The notes: generated by a model from the sequence alone, not told the origin. A DNA stretch of 64,000 nt from Bolinopsis microptera (GCF_026151205.1 NC_087083.1:7933460-7997459); one strand, 5' to 3'; positions 24,901-34,560 are shown, counted from the first letter of the stretch. Translations and numbers: made by a program.

Positions 24901-27900
24901 TGGATAGAAACGTTTTATTTGATTACATTTACAGCGTTAGACTTTATAAAATTTATAATATATGCCTTATTAGCCTAATAAATGTGTGATAATTATTGCA
25001 AAACTGATTATAATTACGTTTCGAGTCAGTCTGTACTGGTTTAGGGTGTACCAAGCATTCCTAATCGGTTTATAGCATAGGCACATATAACACAATTTAC
25101 AAAGTACAAAAAATAACACCGGCACACCACTTTCACTACATTAAGTGGAAATGATCGTAATCAGACCTAGAGGATGAACTAGAGGATGAACTAGAGGATG
25201 AGCTCGAAGAAGAACTGAAAATTTCTTCAATCAGTTTCAGTTTAACTCTTGTAAGATTTCTGTGTTTTTATTAGTAATGATGCAACTCCATCGCGTCAGT
25301 TGTTATTTCTTGCTCATTGTGAATAAGATAATACGCTTAGGAAAACCAAGCGTCAGAAATTCAATTTTTCAACATTAACAAATAGTAAAACACATACCTG
25401 CTGCTGGAACTGCTGCTACTGGACGATGATTTAGAAGATTTGGAAGACTTCTTCTTACGCTTCTTCTTTTTCTTCTTTCTGCAGAATCCAGGTTAGTTAC
25501 GGAGGGGTTTACACAAGTTATTATATTATTTTTCAAGTTATTATATTCATGTTTTAAAGGAAATAAAACGGTGTCTGACTCTATGTTATCGAATTTACAC
25601 CCCCTCTTATTGTTTTATAAATTGTATAATCCAAACAACGGTCCACCAGCCTCCCAATTACACACACTCCAGATCCTCAATATTCTACACACTTTACAAA
25701 CCCTCATGAAACCAGAGCGGGGACTCTACACGTTTAACATTAAAACATTACATACTTTAATAGGTAGCCAGCTGTGCTGACAAGAAACAAACAGTAGACA
25801 CGTCTAATTTTAAATGTAAACTACTCGAAATTGAAAAAGCTGATTTGAAATTAGAATTAGATTAGGAAAGCTTGAAACAGTAGACACGTTTAAATGTTAA
25901 CTAATCCAGTCTGTTTTCAAGTGGAATTTTAGGTTTAATCTAAAGCTGTGCAGCTTGAGTTTTAACTGTAATTCTACTGCTTCAAACACTAGTAGACACG
26001 TTTAAATGAAAACTATCCGAAATTTGAAAAGTTCTTTTGAAATTAGATGCTCAACTTAATAATTTTGTCGCCAATTAGAAAATAATTAAGGTCTTAACCT
26101 GGTCCTGTCTGTTTCCAAGTAGAATTTAAATCTGTACGGCTTGTAAGTAACTCCATTACTACATGTGCACTATCATCATGGTAACATGTACACTATTTTA
26201 AAAGTGAACCAGCCTCCGGAATATTGCTCATTTTCACTACTATATGAATAATAATATGTATTTTCCTGTCAATACCGGCAGTGACATGAGTTTTGACAAC
26301 CGGCGGTGTTCAGTCAATACCGGGGGTGTTTAGACTGAATGTAATAGAGGGGTGAGAGGTGAGAGGTGAGGGTGAGAGGTGTCGACAAGCTGGCTAAGCC
26401 GGGCAGTATGTAAATAAACCCTCAACAGTCAACACGGTGAAATCCAAATATACCCTCTCAATTCTCACACACACTCGACTAAGCACCGCGTACACACTTA
26501 GTTATATCAACTACCTACTCTATTTATAGTTCACTACCTTCTCTCAAAGTATTAATCTCACTAAGTACATTACCGGTAATAACACCGGCCGGCTTACAGC
26601 CACCTGTAAAGCTGTAAGGGACCAGACTATTAACCTCTGAGAGTACTATTACAGTTAACAGTATTTCCTCTGATAACCCTCTGTAATAACCATGATAACC
26701 CTTATAAGCCGGCCTTACAACAATGCCAGGTTAAAATGAAACAGTGAACTACCAGAAAACCCCGTTATGCCAGAAAAACCCGAACCAAAAAACCCCGTAC
26801 TGATTATCAATAACCCTATATCTCTATACAACCCCTACAACATGGCCCGTTAACCTGGACTCAATGGATTAGTCTATTACAGGGTACCCTTGGTACCCCT
26901 GGTCTATTACGCTACAAAGTGTTGATGTTAATTAGCCAGGATGTTAACTGTGGACTTTACACTCCGAACAAGATGCTATATGTTATAATGCAGCTTATTC
27001 ACTGTAGTTGATAGGTCACGTGGTTACTCCTTTATAATGTATGTCAGAGGTCACGTGGTTACTCCTTATTAAAGATACAAGCTGACTGTAAGTCTCAACA
27101 TTCCATTAAGTGAGCTGTAGAGAGCTGAGTGTGGTCAAAACACGTACATAAGACAAACTGGCTGTAGTCCACGTTACATTAAACTAAAACAATGCCAGGT
27201 TAAAGTGAGACATTGAAAAATGCCAGGTTAAAGTGAGACATTGAACAATTCCCATTTAAAGTGAGACATTGAACAATTCCCGGTTAAAGTGAGACATTGA
27301 ACAATTCCCGGTTAAAGTGAGACATTGAATAATTCCAGGTTAAAGTGAGACATTGAACAATTCCCGGTTAAAGTGAGACATTGAACAGTGCCAGGTTAAA
27401 GTGAGACATTGAACAATTCCCGGTTAAAGTGAGACATTGAATAATTCCAGGTTAAAGTGAGACATTGAACAATGCCCGGTTAAAGTGAGACATTGAACAA
27501 TGCCCGGTTAAAGTGAGACATTGAACAATGCCAGGTTAAAGTGAGACATTGAACAATTCCCGGTTAAAGTGAGACATTGAACAGTGCCAGGTTAAAGTGA
27601 GACATTGAACAATGCCAGGTTAAAGTGATACATTGAACAATTCCCGGTTAAAGTGAGACATTGAACAATGCCAGGTTAAAGTGAGACATTGAACAATGCC
27701 AGGTTAAAGTGAGACATTGAACAATGCCAGGTTAAAGTGAGACATTGAACAATTCCCGGTTAAAGTGAGACATTGAACAATTCCCGGTTAAAGTGAGACA
27801 TTGAACAATTCCCGGTTAAAGTGAGACATTGAACAATGCCAGGTTAAAGAGAGACATTGAACAATTCCCGGTTAAAGTGACACATTGAACAATTCCCGGT

Positions 27901-30441
27901 TAAAGTGAGACATTGAACAATATCAAAAAACCCCGGACCAAAAAACCACATACTAATTTATAATAACCGTTGCATGTTAATCCAATTACACCGAGCTTAC
28001 AATTTCGTGCCTACTTATGTCCGGCTCTTTTCGATTGTGCTGTGGTATAAATTGTAATATCACAAGCAAGGTATCTTCACAAGCAAGGTATCTCCTCTTA
28101 GTTATCTGTCCCAAGTTATACTTATATACATGTATTTGTGTAGTAGTATAGTAGTATGTAACTCATACATATAGCCTTCTACCTAAACCCCACACCATTC
28201 TATTCTTTTCAAACACGCAGTCCTATAATTTAATTTATAATTTAATAACCAACATAACTTAATTTTAAAACGATTACGACTCATCACACGAACTTTAAGT
28301 TGTTCAGTTTAGATCAACCACACAGATATTTGCAAACTTCTCCCGCTCCCCATTTCAAAGGTCTATCTAACAGTTTAGACGGCAGTATATTTAAATTAAA
28401 TTGAATATTTAATTTTAATTTTCTAATTTGTTACTGCAGGAAGGTGTAATGATCAATTTACAAAAAAGATTAACTTTTTAATATTCAACAGGAGTGCCCG
28501 TTATAGCTAAAGAAATTTAAAAACTAAAAGACAACATTTTGCTGTTATTGAACCATCCCGCGAAATAATAAATTGTAAATAAGAAAGTGACTTACTCTGA
28601 AGATTTACTGGATCTTGATTTGGAAGAGGAGGAGGAAGAGCTAGTGGAAGAACTCCTACTGTCACTATGAGACTTATTGCGTGACTTTCTATCTTTCTTT
28701 GCGTCAGAATCGGAAGAAGAAGACCTCTTCTTTTCCGCGCTGAGGATTGTTTGATTAGTCAAGTAATTAACTATATTTATTATTTATGAATTGTGAATCA
28801 GAATGTTGTGAAGTGTGAAGCTGCCCATGAGACAACCAATTCAGAAAACACGTTTTCCTGATGGGCATAGATCAACTGAACGCTTAAACCATAATACAGC
28901 TTGCTTTCAGTCGCCAACAATGACCAGTCCAATACCCGGACAAGTCCCATACCCGGACCAGTCCCATACCCGGACCAGTTCCATACCCGGACCAGTCCCA
29001 TACCCGGACCAGTCCCATACCCGGACCAGTCCCATACCCGGACCAGTCCCATACCCGGACCAGTCCCATACCCGGACCAGTCCCATACCCGGACCAGTCC
29101 CATACCCGGACCAGTCCCATAACTGGACCAGTCTCATAGCCGGACCAGTCCTAAATCCCCTATCCCAGATGTAAGAGTAAAGTACGTGACTATAACTCAT
29201 TGACACGCATGACGCATTCTGTCATGAAGAGTAAAGTGTTTATAAACTCAAGCATTCCGTCAAAAAAAATTTTAAACTTGCATGTTTTTGCTTGTGAATA
29301 TTACTGTAATAAATATTTCCCGCTCTGTTCATTGTTTCACACAACAAAAGTCAGTGTCACAGTGCATGTTACGTGTGCATGTGTGTGTGTTTGTGTGTGT
29401 TTGTGTGTCTTGGCTCGCCGAGTTGTTTACGAAATGTACTTCACTCATTCTCACGTACTATCTGCGTGTCAATGTGTGCTGTCGAGCACTACAATGAAGA
29501 ATCTACAATACGTGTGTTACTGTTTGTAGTCACGTGGCTGATAATGTCACGTGGTAAAGACTGTGAGCACAAGGCAGTCTGTCAGAATGTTAGATTCGCC
29601 GCAAATATTATACGAAATCCTAAAAACTATAAGGTTGTCGGAATTTTTTCAAATGACGGTCAATGCTTTGTCAGAGAACAGTAAATAAATATTTAACACT
29701 AGTGATATAAGCAGTGAGATCAGCAGTGCTATAGTAGTAGTACTAGCAGTGAGATCAGCAGGCCGGGTTACACTAGCAGTGACTCTGTGAATTTCACAAA
29801 CAGTGATCTAACTTTACGCGTACTCTCAGGCTAAAGAATGTGCAGCTTTCAAGTGAACAATTCAAGTTTCCCTTTTCTTTATAGTCTTACTTGAAAAGTG
29901 TTCGGTATTTTTCATGGAATAAATAAAGTATTGTTGTAAAAGGTGTATCAAAAACCTTCACCAATTTTCGGTGTTCAAAATATAAGGCTCCTACTATATA
30001 AGCACACATAAGGTAGATCCCGTCTTCAAATCCTGTCGTTTCAACAGTAAGATAATCATACATAGAATGAAGACAAGAACTGAAGACGAACTATGGTAGT
30101 CGAAAAATATAAGATAAAGTGATGCTGACCATGAAGAATTACCTAACGGGTAGCGGGACAGGGGGTTTGAAAACTGGTAGTTTCACTGCTGCATCCCCGG
30201 ATACTCCAGCATCCCCGGATACCCCAGCTTTAGAAGACGCTGCTGCTGCTACTGATGCTGATGGTTTCATCTGAACTTTACCACCCTTCCCAACTTTCAC
30301 ATCAATTACTCTAGCTGGTGCTTTTTTGGTCCCGCCGAACATCGCGATCATAGACGACACCCTCTTTGAAGAGTCCCAGTTGCCTTTAGCATCCACCCTA
30401 ACATCACCACTAGCGGAGACCTCGACTTCAGGATCTGCCAT
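4232..30441 (-). CDS. Giant AHNAK-like repeat protein, 19 exons, 5,754 aa (main reading)
   Basis: Exons, 5' to 3' on the minus strand: 30441-30143, 28739-28596, 25478-25398, 25214-25167, 24869-24781, 24638-24234, 24107-23808, 23650-23171, 23012-22935, 22665-21085, 20832-18466, 18176-17277, 16964-16752, 16093-10307, 9613-9573, 9464-9099, 8802-7729, 7525-7244, 6961-4232. All junctions are GT-AG and phase-compatible, and the total is exactly divisible by three. The repeats (GPDIKVKGPKVKAPKGDVDV, DVDLNVKADADIDVPEPEIK, DIDIPDPKIKVKADKPDADI) have the alternating Asp/Val/Leu/Lys/Pro pattern and the total length typical of AHNAK/desmoyokin, a giant scaffold at membranes and the actin cortex in vertebrates. 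That role is inferred, not shown. No PDZ domain, signal peptide or membrane segment was recognised. True orthology versus convergence of low-complexity repeats is open. Confidence 0.82.
7244..7525 (-). CDS. AHNAK-like exon 18: one AHNAK-type repeat
   Basis: 282 nt, phase 0 to 0, ADIDADIKAPKVKGKSSFKL at the start and NGPKVD at the end. It is a single-unit relative of exons 16 and 17, sharing their acceptor (CAG|GCCGA) and donor (GTAGAC|GTAAGT) bases, so these exons arose by duplication. Confidence 0.84.
7729..8802 (-). CDS. AHNAK-like exon 17: 87-residue AHNAK-type repeats
   Basis: 1,074 nt, phase 0 to 0. It holds four 261-bp units: FKFPSFGFGGSGGGKVKGPK, IDGSISGSLSGSGPDIKVKG, PKVKAPKGDVDVDLNLGGGA, DLDVKGPDVDVDVKAPDADV. 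It starts ADLEANVKGPKVKGKKSSFK and ends NGPKVD. Confidence 0.85.
9099..9464 (-). CDS. AHNAK-like exon 16: canonical AHNAK-type repeat
   Basis: 366 nt, phase 0 to 0. It starts ADIDAPKADVDLDANVKGPK and contains GPDIKVKGPKVKAPKGDVDV, ending SGPKVD|GTAAGT. The KVKGPK / DVKGPDVDVDVKAP pattern is the closest in the window to vertebrate AHNAK repeats. Confidence 0.84.
9573..9613 (-). CDS. AHNAK-like exon 15: 41-nt adaptor exon
   Basis: Enters in phase 1 and leaves in phase 0 (ATTAAG|GTAATT), coding GGDLDADVSAPKIK. It links the phase-1 block to the phase-0 block. Confidence 0.75.
10307..16093 (-). CDS. AHNAK-like exon 14: 5.8 kb exon of about 20 91-residue repeats
   Basis: 5,787 nt, phase 1 to 1, acceptor TTTACAG, donor GTTG|GTAAGT. 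The monomer is about 273 bp: SSSSSDD(D/G)KKKKK, (G)SFKFGLGG.GDAD, DLKLKGDADIDIPDPKIKVK, ADKPDADIK(I/V)KTPKVKG, DVDVDIKKPKGKGGFGIGFG, GKKSG. Two monomer types alternate (KKKKKKRGSFKFGLGGKGDADI and KKKKKGGFKFGLGGSGDADV), giving a 546-bp dimer period. Sequence identity between copies is very high. The antisense strand is also open across the exon, but with no independent protein character. Confidence 0.87.
16150..16355. repeat. Intronic GAATGTAGT / GGATGGAATGT repeats
   Basis: Degenerate copies of a GGATGGAATGTAGTGAATGT unit with TTGGACATTAA spacers, about 33 bp apart, in the intron between exons 13 and 14. It passes into GAATGTTGTGAA words. No coding sense. Confidence 0.75.
16752..16964 (-). 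CDS. AHNAK-like exon 13: single repeat unit
   Basis: 213 nt, phase 1 to 1. It starts with the same 40 bases as exon 12 (GDIDVDKPKIGGGFGFGFGG) and ends DVDLNVKADADL. It looks like a truncated third copy of the exon 12 start. The acceptor is ATTAG, less usual but functional by consensus. Confidence 0.78.
16965..19380 (-). repeat. About 1.2-kb tandem segmental duplication inside the AHNAK-like gene
   Basis: The intron 16965-17276 and the intron 18177-18465 are near-identical (shared TGTTATAACTTAATACAAAC, then AAATGCGCCACAAATTTCAG, then a shared AT-rich tail with a short length difference), and the adjoining exon sequence is alike too. Recent duplication of intron plus exon is the simplest reading. 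The far end at about 19.38 kb is approximate. Confidence 0.8.
17277..18176 (-). CDS. AHNAK-like exon 12: duplicate of the exon 11 3' part
   Basis: 900 nt, phase 1 to 1. It starts GDIDVDKPKIGGGFGFGFGG and ends DVDIGGGADIDI. The unit (S/K)GKGSGSSDDDKKKKKKKK with SSFKFGMGGKAKGGIDTPDV near the 3' end is the same as in exon 11. Confidence 0.85.
18466..20832 (-). CDS. AHNAK-like exon 11: GFGFGGKKK / PEPEIKVKADAPDVDI repeats
   Basis: 2,367 nt, phase 1 to 1, about nine repeats of the exon 10 kind with added DIDIGGGADVDLDVKKP linkers. The 3' part of this exon plus the following intron is duplicated as exon 12 and its intron. Confidence 0.85.
21085..22665 (-). CDS. AHNAK-like exon 10: 77-residue repeats
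   Basis: 1,581 nt, phase 1 to 1. It is built of 231-bp units: GGGFGFGFGGKKKKKSG, SSSSSDDSKKKKKK, GGFGFGFGGKADVDVP, then DVDLNVKADADIDVPEPEIK and VKADAPDVDV. Four central copies are almost identical at DNA level, pointing to recent unequal exchange or gene conversion. Confidence 0.85.
22935..23012 (-). CDS. AHNAK-like exon 9: short copy of the exon 8 start
   Basis: 78 nt, phase 1 to 1, ADVSAPEVEIEAPDLDIGGG then IGGGF. It lacks the rest of the exon 8 repeats. Confidence 0.78.
23013..23807 (-). repeat. Duplicated intron sequence around exons 8 and 9
   Basis: The stretch after the exon 9 acceptor (23015-23170) and that after the exon 8 acceptor (23653-23807) share long runs (ACGATAACAGCGTACAACAC, then TAATAATATATTGATTC, then TTTGT.ATAAATTTAAATCC). 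Exon 9 or 8 arose with its intron from the other. Confidence 0.85.
23171..23650 (-). CDS. AHNAK-like exon 8: PTPEVEIEAEAPDLDI repeats
   Basis: 480 nt, phase 1 to 1. It starts ADVSAPEVEIEAEAPDLDI and carries four Gly-rich/acidic units. Its flanking intron bases are nearly the same as those of exon 9, a mark of exon duplication. Confidence 0.82.
23808..24107 (-). CDS. AHNAK-like exon 7: IGGGFGGG / PEPAVEVKADVPDVDI repeats
   Basis: 300 nt, phase 1 to 1, two copies of a unit of Gly-rich linker plus LDVPEPAVEVKADVPDVDI. Confidence 0.82.
24234..24638 (-). CDS. AHNAK-like exon 6: Gly-rich LGGGLGGG segment
   Basis: 405 nt, phase 1 to 1. It codes FSFGGGADADAGAGGEANG, then long LGGG/FGGG runs with short AAPSVEVEAEAPDVNL and DVDVPEPEIKVKAEAPDVDI strands. 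This is the first appearance of the PEPEIKVKAEAPDVDI motif used in the later repeats. Confidence 0.82.
24781..24869 (-). CDS. AHNAK-like exon 5: Ser run, SDDS, then eleven Lys
   Basis: 89 nt, enters in phase 2 and leaves in phase 1 (GGAT|GTAAGT). It codes nine Ser, GSDDS, eleven Lys and SG. It is the adaptor exon between the phase-2 and phase-1 blocks, so it is predicted to be constitutive. Confidence 0.78.
25167..25214 (-). CDS. AHNAK-like exon 4: micro-exon coding only serine
   Basis: 48 nt, phase 2 to 2, donor CTAG|GTCTGA, acceptor TTTTCAG. All 15 whole codons are Ser, and both split codons are Ser too. It contains three 12-bp units (TCATCCTCTAGT). Inclusion or skipping only changes the length of the Ser run. 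Confidence 0.75.
25398..25478 (-). CDS. AHNAK-like exon 3: poly-Lys then poly-Ser
   Basis: 81 nt, phase 2 to 2. It codes KKKKKKRKKKSSKSSK followed by ten Ser. This block is nearly repeated at the very C-terminus of the protein (KKKKKKTKRRKKGSKSSK then poly-Ser at about 4240-4370). Confidence 0.8.
25790..26170. repeat. Degenerate tandem repeat in intron 2
   Basis: Three diverged copies, 110-190 bp apart, start with AGTAGACACGT.TAAATG and contain GAAATTAGA and CTGTCTGTTTTCAAGT-like words. Non-coding. Confidence 0.6.
27188..27922. repeat. 28-bp minisatellite in intron 2
   Basis: About 26 head-to-tail copies of GGTTAAAGTGAGACATTGAA followed by an 8-base variable part, either CAATTCCC or CAATGCCA. 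The two unit types are interspersed. Single diverged units occur at about 26720. The sequences on both sides (AAAAACCCCG..CCAAAAAACC at about 26780 and 27930) are themselves alike. Confidence 0.93.
28596..28739 (-). CDS. AHNAK-like exon 2: Lys/Arg/Ser/Asp-rich
   Basis: 144 nt, phase 2 to 2, between CCTCAG and GTAAGT. It reads AEKKRSSSSDSDAKKDRKSR then ends in SSSSKSRSSKSSE. It is the common acceptor for all four first-exon options and resembles phosphorylation-prone RS/KS linkers. Confidence 0.8.
28928..29145. repeat. 17-bp minisatellite (CCCATACCCGGACCAGT)n in intron 1
   Basis: About twelve copies. Because 17 is not a multiple of three and the unit lacks stops, several frames on both strands stay open. 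These are not genes. Confidence 0.92.
29146..30142. other. Rest of intron 1 (exon 1a to exon 2)
   Basis: A short GT-rich tract lies at 29370-29410. No exon could be supported. CAGTGAGATCAGCAG words repeat at about 29715-29785. Confidence 0.5.
30143..30441 (-). CDS. First exon 1a (MADPEVEVSASG...) of the AHNAK-like gene
   Basis: 299 nt, phase 2 exit at GTTAG|GTAATT. It codes a small conserved block (G.WDSSKRVSSMIAMFGG), a basic VKVGKGGKVQMK stretch, an Ala/Ser linker and PVFKPPVPLPV. The block shared with exon 1b is the only non-repetitive, globular-looking part of the whole protein, and is a candidate interaction motif. Domain unknown to me. Confidence 0.82.
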
Positions 30442-30711
30442 TCTCAGTTTGTCTGATAAACGTGTAACTATCTAATATCCTAAACCTATATTAGCTATAC
30501 AAATGATATGAAGTTAGAAAGTTTCCTTATTTATGGTTGTGAAACCAAATATTAACTCATCAGAATTCCAGTGCCAAACAGCAATTGACCGACAAAGAAT
30601 ATAAAAATAGGATTAAGGTGGGCTAAAAAAATGAAATTCGCCACTTCTAACCATCTTTACTTTTTTACAAAAAGGTGGATGGAAAAATATAAAAATAACT
30701 GCACGAAACTA

Positions 30712-30818
30712 CGAGTTCTGCACGAAACAACGAGTTCTGCACGAAACTACGAGTTCTGCACGAAACTACGAGTTCTGCTCGAAACTACGAGTTCTTCACT
30801 AAACTACGAGTTCTGTAC
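30712..30818. repeat. 19-bp tandem repeat (CTGCACGAAACTACGAGTT)n
   Basis: About six copies with few changes, upstream of exon 1a. Confidence 0.88.
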
Positions 30819-31685
30819 GAGTTGGTGGACCTACAAAGCAACGGGAATTAAGTAAGACTGCGGCAATAGATGACGATCAGCTATCAGCAGTGACCAGGTA
30901 ACACAAACGGCAAATCCGACAACCGCTCAACACCCGACTATAAAGGCTGGTGTATTCTTTATACTCTCACACACTCACAGCCTCGCAGTGTGTTTTCATC
31001 GTTTTTACACGAAAAGTTGGTGCAACGTAAGTCCGCAAAGTGTCAGCGGCAGTCTGGAGAACGTACTATAACGGCGCCTGTATCACACTATGAACTGCAA
31101 GTCACTTGGTTACTTACAGTTAACAGTTACTGAGTAACCAAAAAAGTTACTAAGTTACCAAAAGGTAGCACAAAGCCGACATAAGAACCTGCAGGTAGGA
31201 CGGACTAACGAGGCTTTTATCACACTATCAACTTAAGTCACCTAGTTACTAGCAGATATGAGTAAGCACCGGCTAAACCTGTGACTATTTTAAACCCTGG
31301 TACCGTGGTGTAAACAAGCACAAAAAGTAGGCGCCAACCCACTTCACTATCATAAATGGTAACGTTACCATAGTAACACTACCATATAAGGCGCCAACTC
31401 ACTTCACTACAACAGTTAAAAAGCTTTGTGTGCAAAGCACAACCTCTTTATCAACTAAAGAATGTGACACTCAACACTATTACACACGCAAACTGACTAA
31501 ATTATTCAACAGGAGGGTTTTCACGCGTGAAAATTTATTCCTTGGCTACGGATAAAACCTCAAGTTCATGAGTAATGTTGATACCCAAAGTTAGCGACCG
31601 GCATTCTATATGCTCGTAAAGTCAGGACAGCGTAGACTTTGTCCCATGACGAAGATCACTTCCCAGACTAATTGTACACGTTAAC

Positions 31686-31711
31686 AAATATCCTAGTTAA
31701 CTAGGATATTT
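31686..31711. other. Perfect 26-bp palindrome
   Basis: AAATATCCTAGTT is followed directly by its exact reverse complement AACTAGGATATTT with no loop. It could form a cruciform or be a dimeric protein site. Function unknown. Confidence 0.7.
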
Positions 31712-33537
31712 TTCACGTGTAAACTAGGATTTTAAATAAATCTACGCGATCCTACATACGAAAATCAAAGTTGTGTCCATGATGATTTACATGATGATTT
31801 ATGATTACATAAACATATCATGACGACTGGAGAGTACACCGAGAGGTGGTCACCTAGAACACACCGCTGATATCTAAACTTTCTCTAAAAAACAGAATCA
31901 TAAGGCATTCTGCGCCAATTTTCTCTGTCAAAAGTAATATTCCTAAGAAACTTTAAACATCCAAACAATGACTGTAAATATATGTACAACATGTGTGTCT
32001 CGCACCAGACTGTGACTAATAAATAGGAACTTATAAATAGAAGCTTAATATGCGATATATTATTTTATTCAGATATTATTTTAGACAAGCTATACGCGCA
32101 AGAAGCTGAGATAATGTAATATATTATGTAAGGCATGAGTTGATGGGTATATAACTATTCAAGTAAAGAATGTTCCCACAACAGCACAGAAAACTTTACC
32201 TGGGGACCCCAGGCTATTATGTTCATAAACATAGAGACTCGGCGGAATGACCGGCGGAATGACCGGCTGAGCGCCGCTCAGTAAAGAAATCTCCACATAG
32301 TATAATATTGTATGTGTACCCATGGCTTAACAATAACAAACCTAACGAGCTCCCCACATTGAAGAGTCACTTTTCTAAATTATACTATGTACAATTATAC
32401 GAGATGAAACCAATCAGGCAGGATGACGTGGTTTTTAATGAGGAAAGATGAGGGAATGAGAATTGAGGAGTTCCAGTAGTGTAGTTGAGTATAAGTGTAA
32501 TTCTACAATCTACATGCTCCATATCTACCATCCTTTCTATTATACGTGTGGAACCTACATACAGTCTTTATATTGTTCTCATCATATTCATCGTCATTTT
32601 TTGAAAAAAATAACGTTACCTACGTATGCAGTTCTGTTAAGTGAAAAAAAAGTTACCAAACTGCAGTTCTGAAGTTGAACAACAACATTACCTACAGTTA
32701 ATCTGAAGTTCTTAAGCCCTGTCAATATATTAACATGCTGGCTGCTGCTGACAACTAAAACTTCGCTGCAGTTGACAGGCAGTTCCAGTGTTCCACACCT
32801 TCAACCAAACTTCAACACAATTAGTCAGCACAATGTGCGATCACGTGACCCCATTACGGAACATTAAGCCCAAACTTTCATGTCTAACAGTTAAAACAGA
32901 GCAAAAGATGCGCAGCGTGTTAAAAAGATGTGCAGCTGGTAACAGTCTTCTGTCTGGATAGCTTTATCATACCAGGTCTAGATATAGTAATAAAGTCACT
33001 GTTATAGCTCTATAGAAACCGAACAAAACACCAACCAGGTGAACCACACACAAACCGTCGGGATCATCTTTCCTGGGCCACTCTCTCCACTATTAGCTTA
33101 ATTCAATCTATCTACGGAAACATAGCTCAAATTCTCTTGTGAAGCGATCCGCCTGGAAGATGTTCAATGGACCAGCTGGTATATTTAACAAATTTGTTGA
33201 TGAAGGAGCATAGCTTACATTCACGTGTATGAGGCAACATTCCAGAATATTATATCCTCCGACTTTATGTCACATAAAATAGTTTTATATAAATTAATCG
33301 CACACTCTAAGTTGGCGGAGAGATGATCAAATACCGGCCCTAGTTCTCGGGATCTAATTATCAGGGAAACTAAATCTAATTGCTGAGATGAGGGCGCCTA
33401 ACTTGGAATTCGGCTGTATATTATCCTGCAGATTCCTAAAATACCGGTTAAAGACAATAAATAGGATCTAATCCAGCGAAGGAAGAAGAGCTTGGAACGG
33501 CGCGTGTAAGGAAAGAATGCGATGTTTCAGGCCGCTC

Positions 33538-33567
33538 TCTCTCTCTCTCTCTCTCGATCTCTCTCTC
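33538..33567. repeat. (CT)n microsatellite
   Basis: About 15 CT units with one GAT interruption. Confidence 0.85.
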
Positions 33568-34440
33568 TTTAAAGCTGAGCCACAGAATAAAGCCCGCGTG
33601 ATTTGATGTTTTGTGCTTGCGAAGTCTATTACTCTACTCTTTTCTGGATTTTAGCCACGAGAAGAAAGAGTAAGAAGGATCATGAAGCGTAGTAACTTTA
33701 GAAGTTGGCGCTATTTTCCAGACTACACTCAGAGTGTGACTGAGAAAGAGTGTGGCCGGGCATGATCTGTGGAAGAGGCGGCTGAAATCTAATTCTAGCG
33801 GGCCGGGAAATGTTTTAGTCTTAGGTAATAGTGAACGTAGCTTTACTCCGAGTGCGTGATTAGTGCGGAATAGTCTAGAATAATAAGCCGTCTATTCAGA
33901 AAGCCTGTAACATTCTCATAGGATTATTCCATCAAAACTATTTATTAAATCGATCTTGAATAAACGCGATATTTCTAGAATCACCATTTTAACATGAACA
34001 TTGAACAACCATTCGTAATCTACCATTTTTAACTTTTTACAAAAAGGTGGATAGAAAAAATAAAATATATTTGCCTCGTTATATTCTATTGTGCACGAAA
34101 TTAAGAGCGGGCTTTTTCATCCAGACTATAAAATTACATTTTTGAATGAAATGGTAAGGAAAAAGGGGCAAAGTTAAGTTTTATAACGGAGTTATAGAGG
34201 AGGTCGAAGCAGGGTAAGGTTTTGGAACTGGGGTAGGAGCTAGAAGTTATGTTTCAAATATTATCGTATTATGAATTATCCGGAATGTCGTGATAATTGA
34301 TAATACGAGGAAGAGGAGTGGACAATACTTGCATATCTTCAAAATAATAACCCGTCACCACAAACTATTGCCTTTTTAAGTTACAAAAATGTCTCCTGAT
34401 TATAGCAACAAAACATTCTGATAGAAGGTTAGCTAATTGC

Positions 34441-34560
34441 TAGAGAGAGGGAGAGAGAGAGAGAGAGGTCTAAAGAAACTGCAGTTGAAACACAGGTGGA
34501 TAGAGAGAGAGGGAGAGAGAGAGAGAGGTCTAAAGAAACTGCAGTTGAAACACAGGTGGA
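34441..34560. repeat. 60-bp exact-period tandem duplication
   Basis: Two copies begin TAGAGAGAG and end AAGAAACTGCAGTTGAAACA plus CAGGTGGA, differing only within the GA run. Confidence 0.92.

Noticed and set aside
27188-27922. CRISPR-like array with 28-bp repeats
   Set aside because: There are no unique spacers; the units are head to tail with a short two-state variable end. The setting is an animal intron.
28798-29206. Several GVWDWSGYGTGP / PGPVPYPDQSHTRT frames
   Set aside because: All are readings of a 17-bp minisatellite that is open in several frames on both strands.
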